Positions 53,026-62,691 are shown, counted from the stretch's first letter. The stretch is DNA of 64,000 nucleotides from Firmicutes bacterium ADurb.Bin146 (GCA_002070475.1 MWDI01000066.1:85864-149863), one strand, 5' to 3'. The notes: generated from the sequence alone by a model not told the origin. Made by a program: numbers and translations.

Positions 53026-53382
53026 TTACTCCTCTATGTGATTTTTCCCTTGTTCCAGAATAGTCTTTACATGATCATCTGCTAACGAGTAGAAAATAGA
53101 TTTCCCATCTTTTCTGTATTTTACAAGTTTACTTGCTTTTAGTGTCTTTAGCTGATGGGATATAGCTGACTGAGTCATCTGCGTAAGTTGGGCTAAATCA
53201 CATACACACATTTCAGTTACAGATAAAGCATATAAAATTTTTATTCTTGTCTTATCTCCGAACACTTTGAAAAGATCTGAAAGGTTGTATAGTTTATCCT
53301 CACTAGGAATATGTTTAATAACCTTTTCTACCTCTTCTTCATGTATGTGTATATATTCACAGTTATCAAATTGATCTTCCAT
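53026..53382 (-). CDS. ArsR/SmtB-family metal-sensing repressor, CadC-like
   Basis: A 118-residue winged-helix repressor. The alpha3 metal site is EMCVCDLAQLTQ, the CXC of CadC-type Cd/Pb/Zn sensors, and an N-terminal cysteine with nearby histidines (NCEYIHIHEEE) could complete the site. The recognition helix is MTQSAISHQLKTLK. It is the first gene of the operon repressor - HMA - ATPase; the operator at 53395-53418 lies directly upstream. Metal binding should release DNA and induce efflux. Confidence 0.92.
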   Translation of the reverse strand: MEDQFDNCEYIHIHEEEVEKVIKHIPSEDKLYNLSDLFKVFGDKTRIKILYALSVTEMCVCDLAQLTQMTQSAISHQLKTLKASKLVKYRKDGKSIFYSLADDHVKTILEQGKNHIEE

Positions 53383-53394
53383 TTACATGCCTCC

Positions 53395-53447
53395 ACATAT
53401 GAATACTTGTTCATATGTTATTTTATATCTTTTATTTTATTTGTCAA
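53395..53447 (-). promoter_or_regulatory. promoter and operator of the metal-efflux operon
   Basis: On the minus strand TTGACA (53442-53447) and TAAAAT (53420-53425) are 16 bases apart. Directly downstream, at the expected start of transcription, is a perfect 9-bp inverted repeat ACATATGAA/TTCATATGT with a 6-base spacer (53395-53418). ArsR/SmtB repressors bind such TATGAA-TTCATA repeats. Confidence 0.88.
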
Positions 53448-53452
53448 TATGA

Positions 53453-53482
53453 AAAACAGCATATACATTAATATGCTGTTTT
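53453..53482 (-). terminator. terminator of the diguanylate cyclase gene
   Basis: An AAAACAGCATAT/ATATGCTGTTTT stem with a 6-base loop, with T runs on both strands, about 28 bases after the cyclase stop. It insulates the metal-efflux promoter. Confidence 0.8.
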
Positions 53483-53509
53483 ATATTAGTTTAATTGAAA
53501 ATCAAATAA

Positions 53510-55111
53510 TTACCTCATCATTTTGCGTTTTTGTTCTTCCTTCATATGGTACATTGCGAAATCTGCACGCTTTACAGTATCGTATGCTGATTTATCCACT
53601 ACTGTGTTAAACCTTGCAACACCATATGCTACAGAAAATGTAAACTCTAATTTATTATTCCACCCATTTACTAATCTGTCAAAAGTATTGCATTCTTTTT
53701 CTAATGAATCATTTGTTTTAGCAAGAACTGCAAATTCATCTCCGCCTATCCTGAAACACTCACCTTTAGACGAAAAAGATTCCTTAATGCATTCCGAGCA
53801 TTTCTTTATAACGCTATCCCCAATAACATGCCCGTAATTATCATTTATATACTTTAAGGAATTCAGATCAAAAAGAACAGCTGTAAGCGGTTCCTCCTGC
53901 TTATGAGAAGAAAGGACCTGCTCATATTTATTCCTGTTGCCTATATCCGTAAGCATATCGGTATTAGCAAGTTTTTCATAATATTCTGCCTGCTTAAGAT
54001 CCAGTACACTGTTATAGTAGCTTCTTATGGCATTTGATATAATCATTATTAAAAATGCGACTACTGCGAACCTTAAAGCAATAGATGTCTTTGTCATGTG
54101 TGAGCTGTAATATAGTATCATTTCTATAGCTCCGCCTATTATTATAAAAATAAGAGGTATAACGAATTTTTTCAGGTCCTGATTTTTTTCAATATGTAGC
54201 TCGATATATAAAAGATATATAACAAATAATATATTTACAGCCATTAAAGAGTGGGTTAGAAGAACAAGCTGGAACATATCTACCAAACCAGATAGCTGAA
54301 GCATTATATTCAGCACAAGAACAACAAGATATGCATAACACAAGTATGTGATAGGTTTTCTCTTTTCATTCTTCGAAAGGCTATAAATGTATATATTTAG
54401 AGGTATAGGAAAGAGTATCAGGCTTATAAGGTCTATATAGTACATAACTTGAGGGTACCCGAAAAGCAACTGAGCTGAATCACTTTGGAAAAGCAGCCAT
54501 ATAGATACTAAAAATGCAAAACTGCTTATATACAAAAAAGATTTTGACATGGAATTCTTTTTATGCCGAGTGATAAAATACAACACGATTGTTGTAAATC
54601 CTCCGATTAATATAATCATGATGCTTAATAATGCATATATTGCATTACCCTGATAATCAGCTATGCATTCCCCTTCAGTACCATACTGTATGTATGGGAT
54701 GTATCCAGAATAATTAGAATATGGAGTCTGAAAATTAATAGTCAACTGCTTGCTAGCACTTAAAGCTGGAATTTTGACCAAATGATATGATGTTCCAGGA
54801 GATTTTAAAAACGGGATAGCATTCTCATCATACCCGAAGGAATATATCATTTCATCATTTATGTAAATCTTTAACCTCATATGACTGGTTTTGAACAACA
54901 GCGCCATCGGCTTGTCAAAATCCTTAGTAAGTATAGTCTGAGCTCTATAAACTGTCTCATCCTCCCCTTTAATTAACTGCATCTGAGGAAAAGGATTTAG
55001 CGGCGCGCTTTTTATTGATATATTAGAATGATTATATGCAATAGCAATCCATAGTACGAATACTATTGCTATAGCCAATACTGTTGTAAATGCTTTTGAA
55101 TAATGTTTCAC
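53510..55111 (-). CDS. membrane diguanylate cyclase (7TM sensor + GGDEF)
   Basis: Makes c-di-GMP from two GTP. The 533-residue chain has an N-terminal membrane helix (about 8-26), an extracytoplasmic beta-rich domain (about 30-150), about seven membrane segments (about 155-345) and a GGDEF domain (about 375-530). The active-site loop is FRIGGDEFAVLA and the metal Asp is in FDLNSLKYINDNYGH, so it should be active; no RXXD inhibitory site precedes the loop. The layout is 7TMR-DISM-like. The start is a GTG with GGAAGG six bases upstream. It is transcribed alone and ended by its own terminator. Confidence 0.88.
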   Translation of the reverse strand: MKHYSKAFTTVLAIAIVFVLWIAIAYNHSNISIKSAPLNPFPQMQLIKGEDETVYRAQTILTKDFDKPMALLFKTSHMRLKIYINDEMIYSFGYDENAIPFLKSPGTSYHLVKIPALSASKQLTINFQTPYSNYSGYIPYIQYGTEGECIADYQGNAIYALLSIMIILIGGFTTIVLYFITRHKKNSMSKSFLYISSFAFLVSIWLLFQSDSAQLLFGYPQVMYYIDLISLILFPIPLNIYIYSLSKNEKRKPITYLCYAYLVVLVLNIMLQLSGLVDMFQLVLLTHSLMAVNILFVIYLLYIELHIEKNQDLKKFVIPLIFIIIGGAIEMILYYSSHMTKTSIALRFAVVAFLIMIISNAIRSYYNSVLDLKQAEYYEKLANTDMLTDIGNRNKYEQVLSSHKQEEPLTAVLFDLNSLKYINDNYGHVIGDSVIKKCSECIKESFSSKGECFRIGGDEFAVLAKTNDSLEKECNTFDRLVNGWNNKLEFTFSVAYGVARFNTVVDKSAYDTVKRADFAMYHMKEEQKRKMMR

Positions 55112-55229
55112 CTTTTACCTTCCGTTTTAAGCAATAACAGAATTTTTTATAAGTATATTATCAATACAATATATTGTAAACAGATTTCAAAAAATGGATT
55201 TAATTCTATTCAAAAAAATAATATTATCT

Positions 55230-55994
55230 CTATTTTCTTATCCTTCCAGGAGTGATTCCTGTTATATTTTTAAATTGCCGTATGAAATGATACACGCTAC
55301 TATAACCTAACGCATCAGCTGTTTCATTAACAGAAAAACCTTCTGTCTGCAAAAGGTTTTTAGCTTTTTCTATACGTGCAATTATAAGGTCCCTGTTTGG
55401 CGTGACTTTATAAACTGACTTATAAACAGTATAAAACCGTGATTCGCTTAAGCCTGCAAGCTTCGCCATCTTTTTTACCGGCCAGTCCTCTGATGGGGAG
55501 GTAAACATCTTTTTCCTAACCTGCTCAACTTTATCTGATATTTGTTTTTTTACACTTAATAGGCTTGACGATATATCCGACCTCGCCATCATAATAAAAA
55601 TTTGTTCAATATAAAGTTCGCATAATCTTTTAGAATATTCTGTGCCTGTAAAGAATTCCGACTCCATCTTGCGTACTGTCTCGGTTATCTCTAAAGAGTC
55701 AAAAGGATAATATACCTTATCTAAAGACAGGTTATATTTCTGCATATTTTCACCAACTTCCCCAGAAAAATGAAACCAGTCATGCACCAGTTTCTGCTCG
55801 CTTCTAAACCATTGAGGCTTTTTTGCTGAAACCACAATGCATGCATGAGGTTTTGTTCGTATAACCTCATTACCGCATAAAAGGTCAACAGAATTGAAAT
55901 AGTGTAAAAATATATATTCATCAGGTCCATTAGGCCTATCCAGCAGAAATCCTGCTTTTTCTGGCCATTCATGCCGGATATTTTGTATTATCAT
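55230..55994 (-). CDS. AraC-family transcriptional regulator
   Basis: Regulator of about 254 residues: an N-terminal effector-binding cupin-like half (CIVVSAKKPQWFRSEQKLVH) and a C-terminal double HTH (about 155-254) with MAKLAGLSESRFYTVYKSVY and ADALGYSSVYHFIRQFKNIT ending in GITPGRIRK. The frame runs upstream to 56141, but AAGGGGGAG before the ATG at 55994 sets the start. It is divergent from the GH2 gene and probably activates it in response to a sugar. Confidence 0.9.
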   Translation of the reverse strand: MIIQNIRHEWPEKAGFLLDRPNGPDEYIFLHYFNSVDLLCGNEVIRTKPHACIVVSAKKPQWFRSEQKLVHDWFHFSGEVGENMQKYNLSLDKVYYPFDSLEITETVRKMESEFFTGTEYSKRLCELYIEQIFIMMARSDISSSLLSVKKQISDKVEQVRKKMFTSPSEDWPVKKMAKLAGLSESRFYTVYKSVYKVTPNRDLIIARIEKAKNLLQTEGFSVNETADALGYSSVYHFIRQFKNITGITPGRIRK

Positions 55995-56121
55995 CTTTAT
56001 CTCCCCCTTCAATAGTATAATATCAAAACAGTAGAATAAGTCAATTATTAAAAGTATTATACATTGCAAGTAGAGTATACAGGTTATACACTGGATATAT
56101 AAAATTAAAGGAGTTAAAGAT

Positions 56122-57825
56122 ATGACTAATATACCTCGCATGGAACATCCGAGACCCCAGATGCAAAGGGATTCATGGATTAACCTTAATGGCCAGTGGC
56201 AGTTTGAAATCGATCATGGGAAAAGCGGAAAAGAAAGAGGGCTTTTTAAAGATATTAATCTTTCTTCATCCATAACAGTACCCTTCTGCCCTGAAAGCAT
56301 GCTTTCAGGAGTAAACAACAAAGATTTTATGGAATGTGTTTGGTACAAACGAACAGTTACTGTTAATAAAGACTGGTTAAGTAATGAAAGAAGAACTATT
56401 CTTCACATTGACGCATGTGATTATTATACCGAAGTATGGATTAACAGCGAATCAGTCGGAACCCACATAGGCGGATATTCCTCATTCAGTTTTGATATAA
56501 CTGAAAAACTTAAGGAAGGCGAAAACCAGATAACCGTCTGTGCTACAGACTTATTAAGATCTTCTGAACAGCCTGGTGGTAAACAAAGTAAAGGATTTTT
56601 CTCAAAAAGTTGCAACTACACAAGGACAACAGGGATATGGCAGTCTGTTTGGTTGGAAAATGTTGCATCAAGAAGTATAGCTTCATTTAAATGCACTCCA
56701 GATATAAACACATCAAGTATATATTTTGACATACTCTGCAGAAATGCAAATGGAAGCAAAGTAAAAGCAACTGCATACTACAAAGGCAAGCAAACAGGTT
56801 GCTTTACAGCTGTGATAGAAGGAAAACATGCAAGATTCAACATGCAGCTGAACCAACTTCATCTTTGGTCATGTGAGACACCGAATTTGTATGATCTGGT
56901 ACTGGAACTGGATGACGACAAGGTATGCAGCTACTTTGGAATGAGAAGCACTCATTATAGTGATAATAAATTCTATCTAAATGGCAAAGTAGTATTTCAA
57001 AGGCTCATACTTGACCAAGGATTCTATCCGGATGGTATTTATACAGCACCGAATGATCAGGAATTGATTAATGATATAAAAAGGTCAATGGATATGGGAT
57101 TCAATGGAGCAAGACTTCATCAGAAAATATTCGAACCAAGATTCTTGTATCACTGCGATGTATTAGGATACCTCGTATGGGAAGAACATGCAAACTGGGG
57201 ACTGGACATATCAAAAGACAAGTCATGGGAAAGTTTTCTTCCTGAATGGCTGGAGATAATAGAAAGAGACTATAATCATCCGTCAATTATCGGATGGTGC
57301 CCGTTGAATGAAACCAATAAGGAGCAGAATAGGAATTTCGTAAAATTCGTAGCAGATATGACAAGAGCTTTCGATCCTACCAGACCTGTTATTGACACAT
57401 CAGGATATGTCCATGTTGACGGAGCTTCCGATATAAGCGATAAGCATAATTATGACCAAAATCCTATAACATTCAAAGAAAAATATGCCAACCTGGATAA
57501 ACAGAAGAAAAGTTATGATGGTTTTGTGGATAACGACAGCCCAGCTGCATTCATATCAGAATATGGTGGTATTTGGTGGTCAGAAACTGACTCTTCAGGC
57601 TGGGGATATGGAGAGCGTCCAAATAGTCTTGATGAAATGATAAAAAGATACAAAGCATTAACCGAAGTATTACTAAATAATCCGAATATCGGGGCATTCT
57701 GCTATACACAGCTGACAGATGTAGAACAAGAGCAGAACGGTCTGTATACATATGACAGGAAACCAAAGATGGATCCTGCGATAATTAAGGCTATAAACTC
57801 TAAAAAGGCTGCTGTAGAGGAATAA
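56122..57825 (+). CDS. glycoside hydrolase family 2 enzyme (beta-galactosidase/glucuronidase type)
   Basis: A 567-residue GH2 enzyme without signal peptide, so cytoplasmic. Domains: sugar-binding jelly roll (about 10-185, MQRDSWINLNGQWQFEIDHG), Ig-like sandwich (about 186-275), TIM barrel (about 280-560). The catalytic acid/base is the Glu in WCPLNETNKE (near 397) and the nucleophile the Glu in FISEYGGIWW (near 480). It lacks the C-terminal domains of LacZ. Substrate may be a beta-galactoside, glucuronide or mannoside. AAAGGAG precedes the ATG. The divergent AraC gene is its likely regulator. Confidence 0.88.
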   Translation: MTNIPRMEHPRPQMQRDSWINLNGQWQFEIDHGKSGKERGLFKDINLSSSITVPFCPESMLSGVNNKDFMECVWYKRTVTVNKDWLSNERRTILHIDACDYYTEVWINSESVGTHIGGYSSFSFDITEKLKEGENQITVCATDLLRSSEQPGGKQSKGFFSKSCNYTRTTGIWQSVWLENVASRSIASFKCTPDINTSSIYFDILCRNANGSKVKATAYYKGKQTGCFTAVIEGKHARFNMQLNQLHLWSCETPNLYDLVLELDDDKVCSYFGMRSTHYSDNKFYLNGKVVFQRLILDQGFYPDGIYTAPNDQELINDIKRSMDMGFNGARLHQKIFEPRFLYHCDVLGYLVWEEHANWGLDISKDKSWESFLPEWLEIIERDYNHPSIIGWCPLNETNKEQNRNFVKFVADMTRAFDPTRPVIDTSGYVHVDGASDISDKHNYDQNPITFKEKYANLDKQKKSYDGFVDNDSPAAFISEYGGIWWSETDSSGWGYGERPNSLDEMIKRYKALTEVLLNNPNIGAFCYTQLTDVEQEQNGLYTYDRKPKMDPAIIKAINSKKAAVEE

Positions 57826-57862
57826 GTAACCAGTATCAAATATTCAAAAGACTGATTTAATT

Positions 57863-57894
57863 AACGGTGTTGTTCAATAACAACATCGTTTTTT
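57863..57894 (+). terminator. terminator of the GH2 gene
   Basis: A 12-bp stem AACGGTGTTGTT/AACAACATCGTT (one G-T pair) with loop CAAT and a run of six T. The remaining bases to 58014 show nothing further. Confidence 0.88.
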
Positions 57895-58014
57895 ATTAAG
57901 TTATATATAAAGTTATTTATCTGCAATGGTATAAATTTCTTAGTTTTCTGTGTAATTGTTTAATGGGCAATAAAATTGCTGCTGCACTGCATTTTTTTAA
58001 AACCAATAAATGAT

Positions 58015-58836
58015 TCATTCCGTTATATATGAAACGCTTACAAATCCTAATCCCACATGTATGGCAAGTACCGGTCCTGCTTTTCTTAGATGTATTGGAA
58101 GATAAGGGGCTTTTGTCTTCAATGCGTTATATACCCCAATAGCCGTATCAGAATTCTCAATATAGTTTATGACTGCTTCTTTGGTGTTTAAAGGCATCTT
58201 ATCTGACAGTTTTCTTATCACATCCATTGTGCCTCTTGCTATCTCTTCTGATACTATAGTCCCGTCTTTTAAAGCTAGAATGGGTCTTAAATTCATGATA
58301 GTGCTTACATTCATTCTTACTATCCCGATTCTTCCGCTTTTTCGCAAACTTAACATGTCATTTACAGAGAAAAATGTGCTTATCTTATTATTAATCTTTG
58401 GAAGAGCCATATAAACCTCACTTAAGCTGCTACCGTTGTTAGCAAGTATTTTGGCATACTTTACAAGAAGATTTAACCCTCCCGCAGTCTGCAGACTGTC
58501 AAATACTGCAATATTTGAATTATCTAGTTTAATAGCAGCATCCATCGCCGCTTTGTATGCTAAAGAGAGCCTTGAAGATATAGGTATACACAATATCTGA
58601 TTGCCTTGCATAAGCTCTTTTTGAAAAGCTTTTGAAAAAACCGCTTCATCAGGATGTGATGTTGAATATCCGTAACCGCTTTTTAGAAGGTTTTCTATAT
58701 CCTTATCAGTACCGCTATATGACTCCAAGTAAATATAGTTACCGCTTTTGTATGTTATTGGAAGCACTTTTATACCATATTCCTCTGCTTCAGACTGTTT
58801 GAAATATGAGGTCGAGTCGGTTATTATCTTTATCAT
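58015..58836 (-). CDS. DegV-family (FakB-like) fatty-acid-binding protein
   Basis: A 273-residue DegV protein, the fold that binds a fatty acid between two lobes; FakB members present fatty acids to the kinase FakA. Visible are the N-terminal ITDSTSYFKQSEAEEYGIKV, the YGYSTSHPDE block with the conserved TS, and the C-terminal IHVGLGFVSVSY. It overlaps accA by four bases as the last gene of the fab-acc operon, which supports a role in fatty-acid handling. Confidence 0.88.
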   Translation of the reverse strand: MIKIITDSTSYFKQSEAEEYGIKVLPITYKSGNYIYLESYSGTDKDIENLLKSGYGYSTSHPDEAVFSKAFQKELMQGNQILCIPISSRLSLAYKAAMDAAIKLDNSNIAVFDSLQTAGGLNLLVKYAKILANNGSSLSEVYMALPKINNKISTFFSVNDMLSLRKSGRIGIVRMNVSTIMNLRPILALKDGTIVSEEIARGTMDVIRKLSDKMPLNTKEAVINYIENSDTAIGVYNALKTKAPYLPIHLRKAGPVLAIHVGLGFVSVSYITE

Positions 58837-59600
58837 TTCACATTACCCATCCTTCTGTACCTTTCATATCTTTTTTTAATCAGTTCATCTTTATCCAGTT
58901 TCAAATTCCTTTTAAATAACTCATACATATCATCTCGAAGTCTTTTAAACAGAGTCTCATCCTCTTTGAATATTTTTTCTATAACATCCAAAGACTTCAG
59001 ATTTTCTGCAGTTAGCTTCAGGTTCTCGCTTGCTTGTTTAACTTTTGATGAGTCTTTCCATAGTATACTTGCACAACCTTCAGGTGATATAACTGAATAT
59101 ATAGCATTTTCCAGCATCCAGACTTCATCTGCGACAGCTAAAGCAAGAGCACCTCCAGAACCTCCTTCGCCAATTAATACTGAAAGCATAGGAGTTTTAA
59201 TTGCAGACATTTCATAAAGATTTTCAGCAATAGCATGCCCTTGACCTCTCTGTTCTGCTTCTATACCGCAAAAAGCTCCTGGAGTATCTACAAACATTAT
59301 TACCGGCCTGTTAAATTTCTCAGCTAACTTCATCTGTCTTAGTGCTTTTTGGTAACCTTCGGGATGAGCAGAACCGAAATTCCTCTTCTGCTTGTCATTA
59401 TTGTCTTTACCTTTCTCCAGTCCTATAACAGTACAAGGAATATCTGATAAATATGCCAGCCCGCATATAACTGCAGGATCATCCTTAAATCTTCTGTCTC
59501 CATGCATTTCCATAAAGTCTGTAAAGACCTCTTTTATAAAATCAATGCTGGTATATCTTCCTTTCGAACGTGCTTTTAACACATGGTCATATGCATTCAT
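58833..59600 (-). CDS. accA: acetyl-CoA carboxylase carboxyltransferase subunit alpha
   Basis: Alpha subunit of the carboxyltransferase, 255 residues, the shorter Firmicutes form. It carries DTPGAFCGIEAEQRGQGHAI, then LIGEGGSGGALALAVADEVW and YSVISPEGCASILWKDSSK, the biotin and CoA site elements. With AccD it transfers CO2 from carboxybiotin to acetyl-CoA. It overlaps accD and degV by four bases each. Confidence 0.96.
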   Translation of the reverse strand: MNAYDHVLKARSKGRYTSIDFIKEVFTDFMEMHGDRRFKDDPAVICGLAYLSDIPCTVIGLEKGKDNNDKQKRNFGSAHPEGYQKALRQMKLAEKFNRPVIMFVDTPGAFCGIEAEQRGQGHAIAENLYEMSAIKTPMLSVLIGEGGSGGALALAVADEVWMLENAIYSVISPEGCASILWKDSSKVKQASENLKLTAENLKSLDVIEKIFKEDETLFKRLRDDMYELFKRNLKLDKDELIKKRYERYRRMGNVK

Positions 59601-60463
59601 GCTTCATACCTCATATGCATCCTTAAAAGCTTCCCAATATAACTCTTTTGGCTCTTTCTGCCTATAATATTATCAATAAAACCGTTTTTCATTACGCATT
59701 CTGCTCTTTGTATATCATCCGGTACCTTTTTTTTAATAGTTTGTTCTATTACTCTAGGGCCTGCAAAGCAGACCAAAGCTCCTGGTTCTGATAATATTAT
59801 ATCCGCCTGCATAGCAAAACTTGCTGTAACTCCTCCACTTGTTGGATCAGTCAATATGCATATATACGGGTTATTCGCATCAGAATGTCTCTTAACAGCT
59901 GCACTGACTTTTGCCATTTGCATTAAGGACATTATTCCCTCCTGCATTCTTGCTCCGCCAGATACGCAGTACCCTACTACTGGAAGCTTATTATCTGTTG
60001 CATATTCAAAAAGCCTCGTAATTTTCTCCCCTGTCACGCTCCCCATACTTCCCATCATGAAAAACGGGTCCATCACGAATATAGCTGTCTTAATACCTTC
60101 TATGTTGCAGACACCGCAAACAACAGATTCGTTTTCTTTGCTTTGTTTTTTAGCCTCGGAAAGCTTTTCGTCATAACCTTCAAATCCAAGTATATTAACA
60201 GATGTCAACTCACTGTCATGCTCGATAAAAGAAGCAGAATCACATAATATGTCCAATCTTTCTCTTGCTGATATTCTATAATACTCATTGCAAAACGGAC
60301 ATACATTGAAAGACTCTGAAAGCTCTTTTTCAGAATATGCCTTCTTGCATTTTTTACATGTAAACAGCTCCTTGCTTAATGTATCTGTTTTGTCTTTAAA
60401 CAGTTTGAATTGAATTTTGGGATTCCCTTCAAGGGAATTTTTTGGTTTTTTAAACAGCATCAT
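59597..60463 (-). CDS. accD: acetyl-CoA carboxylase carboxyltransferase subunit beta
   Basis: Beta subunit, 288 residues, with the zinc ribbon CKKCKKAYSEKELSESFNVC and CPFC at about 36-58, and the crotonase-fold core with SGGARMQEGIMSLMQMAKVS and DPTSGGVTASFAMQADI. It pairs with AccA. It starts 11 bases after accC and overlaps accA by four bases. Confidence 0.96.
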   Translation of the reverse strand: MMLFKKPKNSLEGNPKIQFKLFKDKTDTLSKELFTCKKCKKAYSEKELSESFNVCPFCNEYYRISARERLDILCDSASFIEHDSELTSVNILGFEGYDEKLSEAKKQSKENESVVCGVCNIEGIKTAIFVMDPFFMMGSMGSVTGEKITRLFEYATDNKLPVVGYCVSGGARMQEGIMSLMQMAKVSAAVKRHSDANNPYICILTDPTSGGVTASFAMQADIILSEPGALVCFAGPRVIEQTIKKKVPDDIQRAECVMKNGFIDNIIGRKSQKSYIGKLLRMHMRYEA

Positions 60464-60474
60464 AGATTTCCTTT

Positions 60475-61812
60475 CTAAATCATCTCTAATACGCTGAGAT
60501 AATCAGTAGTATATCTTCCGGATATGAATTCTTCTGTATCCAGTATCTCTTCATTGTATCTTGCATTATGGTCTATACCTTCTATTATGAGCTCGCATAA
60601 CGCTGCTTTCATCTTCCTAATAGCCTCGTCTCTTGTTTTTGCATATACTATTAGTTTCCCTATCATAGAATCATAGAAAGGCTGAATAACATATCCTTGG
60701 TAAATGGCTGTGTCAAAACGTACCCACGGACCTCCGGGAATATGAAGAGTCTCAATTTTTCCACATGAAGGACGAAATCCTTTATATGCATCTTCCGCAT
60801 TTATCCTGCATTCAATTGCGTGGCCTGAAGGCAATATTTCTTCCTTTGAAAACCCAAGTTCCATTCCGCAAGCTACTCTTATCTGCCATTTGACAAGATC
60901 AATTCCTGTTACCATCTCTGTAACTGGATGCTCTACTTGAAGCCTGGTATTCATCTCCATAAAGTAATAGTCTTTACCATCGTACAAAAACTCTATTGTT
61001 CCAACTCCTTTATAACCTGTAGCTTTTACTGCTTTTAAAGCCGATTGTATCATTTTTTTTCGTATATCATCAGGTAATACGACACAAGGACTTTCTTCAA
61101 TCATCTTCTGGTTCTTTCTCTGTGTTGAGCAGTCCCTCTCGCCAAGACATGCCATATTATTAAAGTTATCCGCTATTATCTGCATTTCTATGTGTTTTAC
61201 TGATGTAAGGAATTTTTCTAAATATACACCATCATCACCGAATGCGGACGCCGCCTCAGAAGTGGCGACATGAAATCCGTATTTAAGTTCTTCCACATTT
61301 CTAGCAAGCCTTATGCCTTTTCCCCCGCCGCCCGAACGTGCTTTTATCAAAAGAGGATACCCGATTTTTTCAGCTTCACTTACAGCATTCTGTATATCTG
61401 ATACAACCTTGCTGGACGGTATTATTGGAAGACCTGCGTCTTTCATTATCTGAATTGCTTTTTCCTTATCAGACATGCTAGCCATTGTTTTTGCATCTGG
61501 CCCTATAAAAGCTATATCATATTTACCGCAAAGGCTGGCAAATTCTGAATTTTCAGATAAAAAACCGTAACCAGGATGTATGGCTTCAGCTTTAGAAGCA
61601 AGCGCTGCAGAAATTATCGCATTCATATTTAAATAGCTTTCTTTAGCCTGTGCTTTTCCTATGCAGTATGCCTCATCTGCAAGACTGACATGAAGTGAAT
61701 TTTTGTCTGCTTCGGAAAAAACAGCGACACTGTAAATGCCCATTTCCTTGCATGCCCTAATTATTCTTATGGCTATCTCTCCTCTGTTTGCAATAAGTAT
61801 CTTTGAGAACAT
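60475..61812 (-). CDS. accC: acetyl-CoA carboxylase, biotin carboxylase subunit
   Basis: ATP-grasp biotin carboxylase, 445 residues from the ATG at 61812, which has AAGGAG five bases ahead (the frame is open to 61860). Motifs: FSKILIANRGEIAIRII, IHPGYGFLSENSEFA, the glycine-rich ATP loop ARSGGGGKGIR, ERDCSTQRKNQKMIEESP and FMEMNTRLQVEHPVTEMVTG. It carboxylates the biotin on AccB. Confidence 0.97.
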   Translation of the reverse strand: MFSKILIANRGEIAIRIIRACKEMGIYSVAVFSEADKNSLHVSLADEAYCIGKAQAKESYLNMNAIISAALASKAEAIHPGYGFLSENSEFASLCGKYDIAFIGPDAKTMASMSDKEKAIQIMKDAGLPIIPSSKVVSDIQNAVSEAEKIGYPLLIKARSGGGGKGIRLARNVEELKYGFHVATSEAASAFGDDGVYLEKFLTSVKHIEMQIIADNFNNMACLGERDCSTQRKNQKMIEESPCVVLPDDIRKKMIQSALKAVKATGYKGVGTIEFLYDGKDYYFMEMNTRLQVEHPVTEMVTGIDLVKWQIRVACGMELGFSKEEILPSGHAIECRINAEDAYKGFRPSCGKIETLHIPGGPWVRFDTAIYQGYVIQPFYDSMIGKLIVYAKTRDEAIRKMKAALCELIIEGIDHNARYNEEILDTEEFISGRYTTDYLSVLEMI

Positions 61813-61814
61813 GG

Positions 61815-62228
61815 CTACTCCTTTTTCATTATGGCAAATGACAAATCCCCGCTTACGCATAATACATTATTCACATATCCTTTACAGGTTATGAAGTAGA
61901 ATGGTTTTCTAACGATTGTTACATGACTTTCAAATATTATCTTATCATTAGGCTTTACGGGTTTTTTAAACTTAACATTATCCATCTTAGTGAAATATGG
62001 CAGAAAATCACCATCTGCTTCAATTAAAAGACAGCTTGCCTGGCCCATCATCTCGCAAAGCATGACTCCTGGGACTACCGGGTTTTCAGGGAAATGACCT
62101 TTTAAGAAAAACTCATCACCTGTGACAGTATATTCACCTGTGCATATGCCGTCTTTTATCTCAACATGGTCCACTAAAAGCATAGGCTCTCTGTGCGGCA
62201 GTATTTTTTTAATCTCTTCTCTGTCCAT
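61815..62228 (-). CDS. fabZ: 3-hydroxyacyl-ACP dehydratase
   Basis: Hot-dog fold dehydratase of 137 residues in fatty-acid elongation. The catalytic His is in KGHFPENPVVPGVM and the partner Glu in LCEMMGQASCLLIE; LPHREPMLLVDHV is the typical start. It lies between accB and accC with gaps of two or three bases. Confidence 0.95.
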   Translation of the reverse strand: MDREEIKKILPHREPMLLVDHVEIKDGICTGEYTVTGDEFFLKGHFPENPVVPGVMLCEMMGQASCLLIEADGDFLPYFTKMDNVKFKKPVKPNDKIIFESHVTIVRKPFYFITCKGYVNNVLCVSGDLSFAIMKKE

Positions 62229-62231
62229 ATT

Positions 62232-62681
62232 CTATATCAGCTTATACAGAACCTGCCCGAACTCGACTATGTCTTTGTTCTTTACACAGATATCTATAAC
62301 CTTTCCGTCTCGTGGTGAAACAATCTCATTCATTATCTTCATGGATTCCACTATACAAAGAACATCACCTGTTTTCACCTCGCTTCCGATTGATACGAAC
62401 GGCAGGCTGTCAGGTGAAGCAGTTGAATAAAATACCCCTACAAACGGAGATTTTACCTCTACAACATCATTGAAATCTTCTTTATCAGAATTGCCATCTG
62501 TTACATTTTTAATCTTTTTCTGTACATTCATTGTACCATCGATAGAGTTTCTATTTGAAAAATCGCTATTTATGCAGTCTTTTTTCAATATTATTGAGCT
62601 GTTTTCATCTTTCCACTCTATAAAGCTCAGTCCATAGTCTCTCATTATCTTTGCCAGCTCCCTGACATTTTTAATACTCAT
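62232..62681 (-). CDS. accB: biotin carboxyl carrier protein of acetyl-CoA carboxylase
   Basis: BCCP of about 149 residues: an N-terminal helical part, a low-complexity linker (about 60-75), and the biotinyl domain. The biotinylated Lys is in VESMKIMNEIVSP (I in place of the second M of the classic EAMKM), within VFYSTASPDSLPFVSIGSEV to the C-terminus. The frame opens at 62732, but GAGGTGACA before the ATG at 62681 sets the start 10 bases after fabF. Confidence 0.95.
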   Translation of the reverse strand: MSIKNVRELAKIMRDYGLSFIEWKDENSSIILKKDCINSDFSNRNSIDGTMNVQKKIKNVTDGNSDKEDFNDVVEVKSPFVGVFYSTASPDSLPFVSIGSEVKTGDVLCIVESMKIMNEIVSPRDGKVIDICVKNKDIVEFGQVLYKLI

Positions 62682-62691
62682 GTTTGTCACC

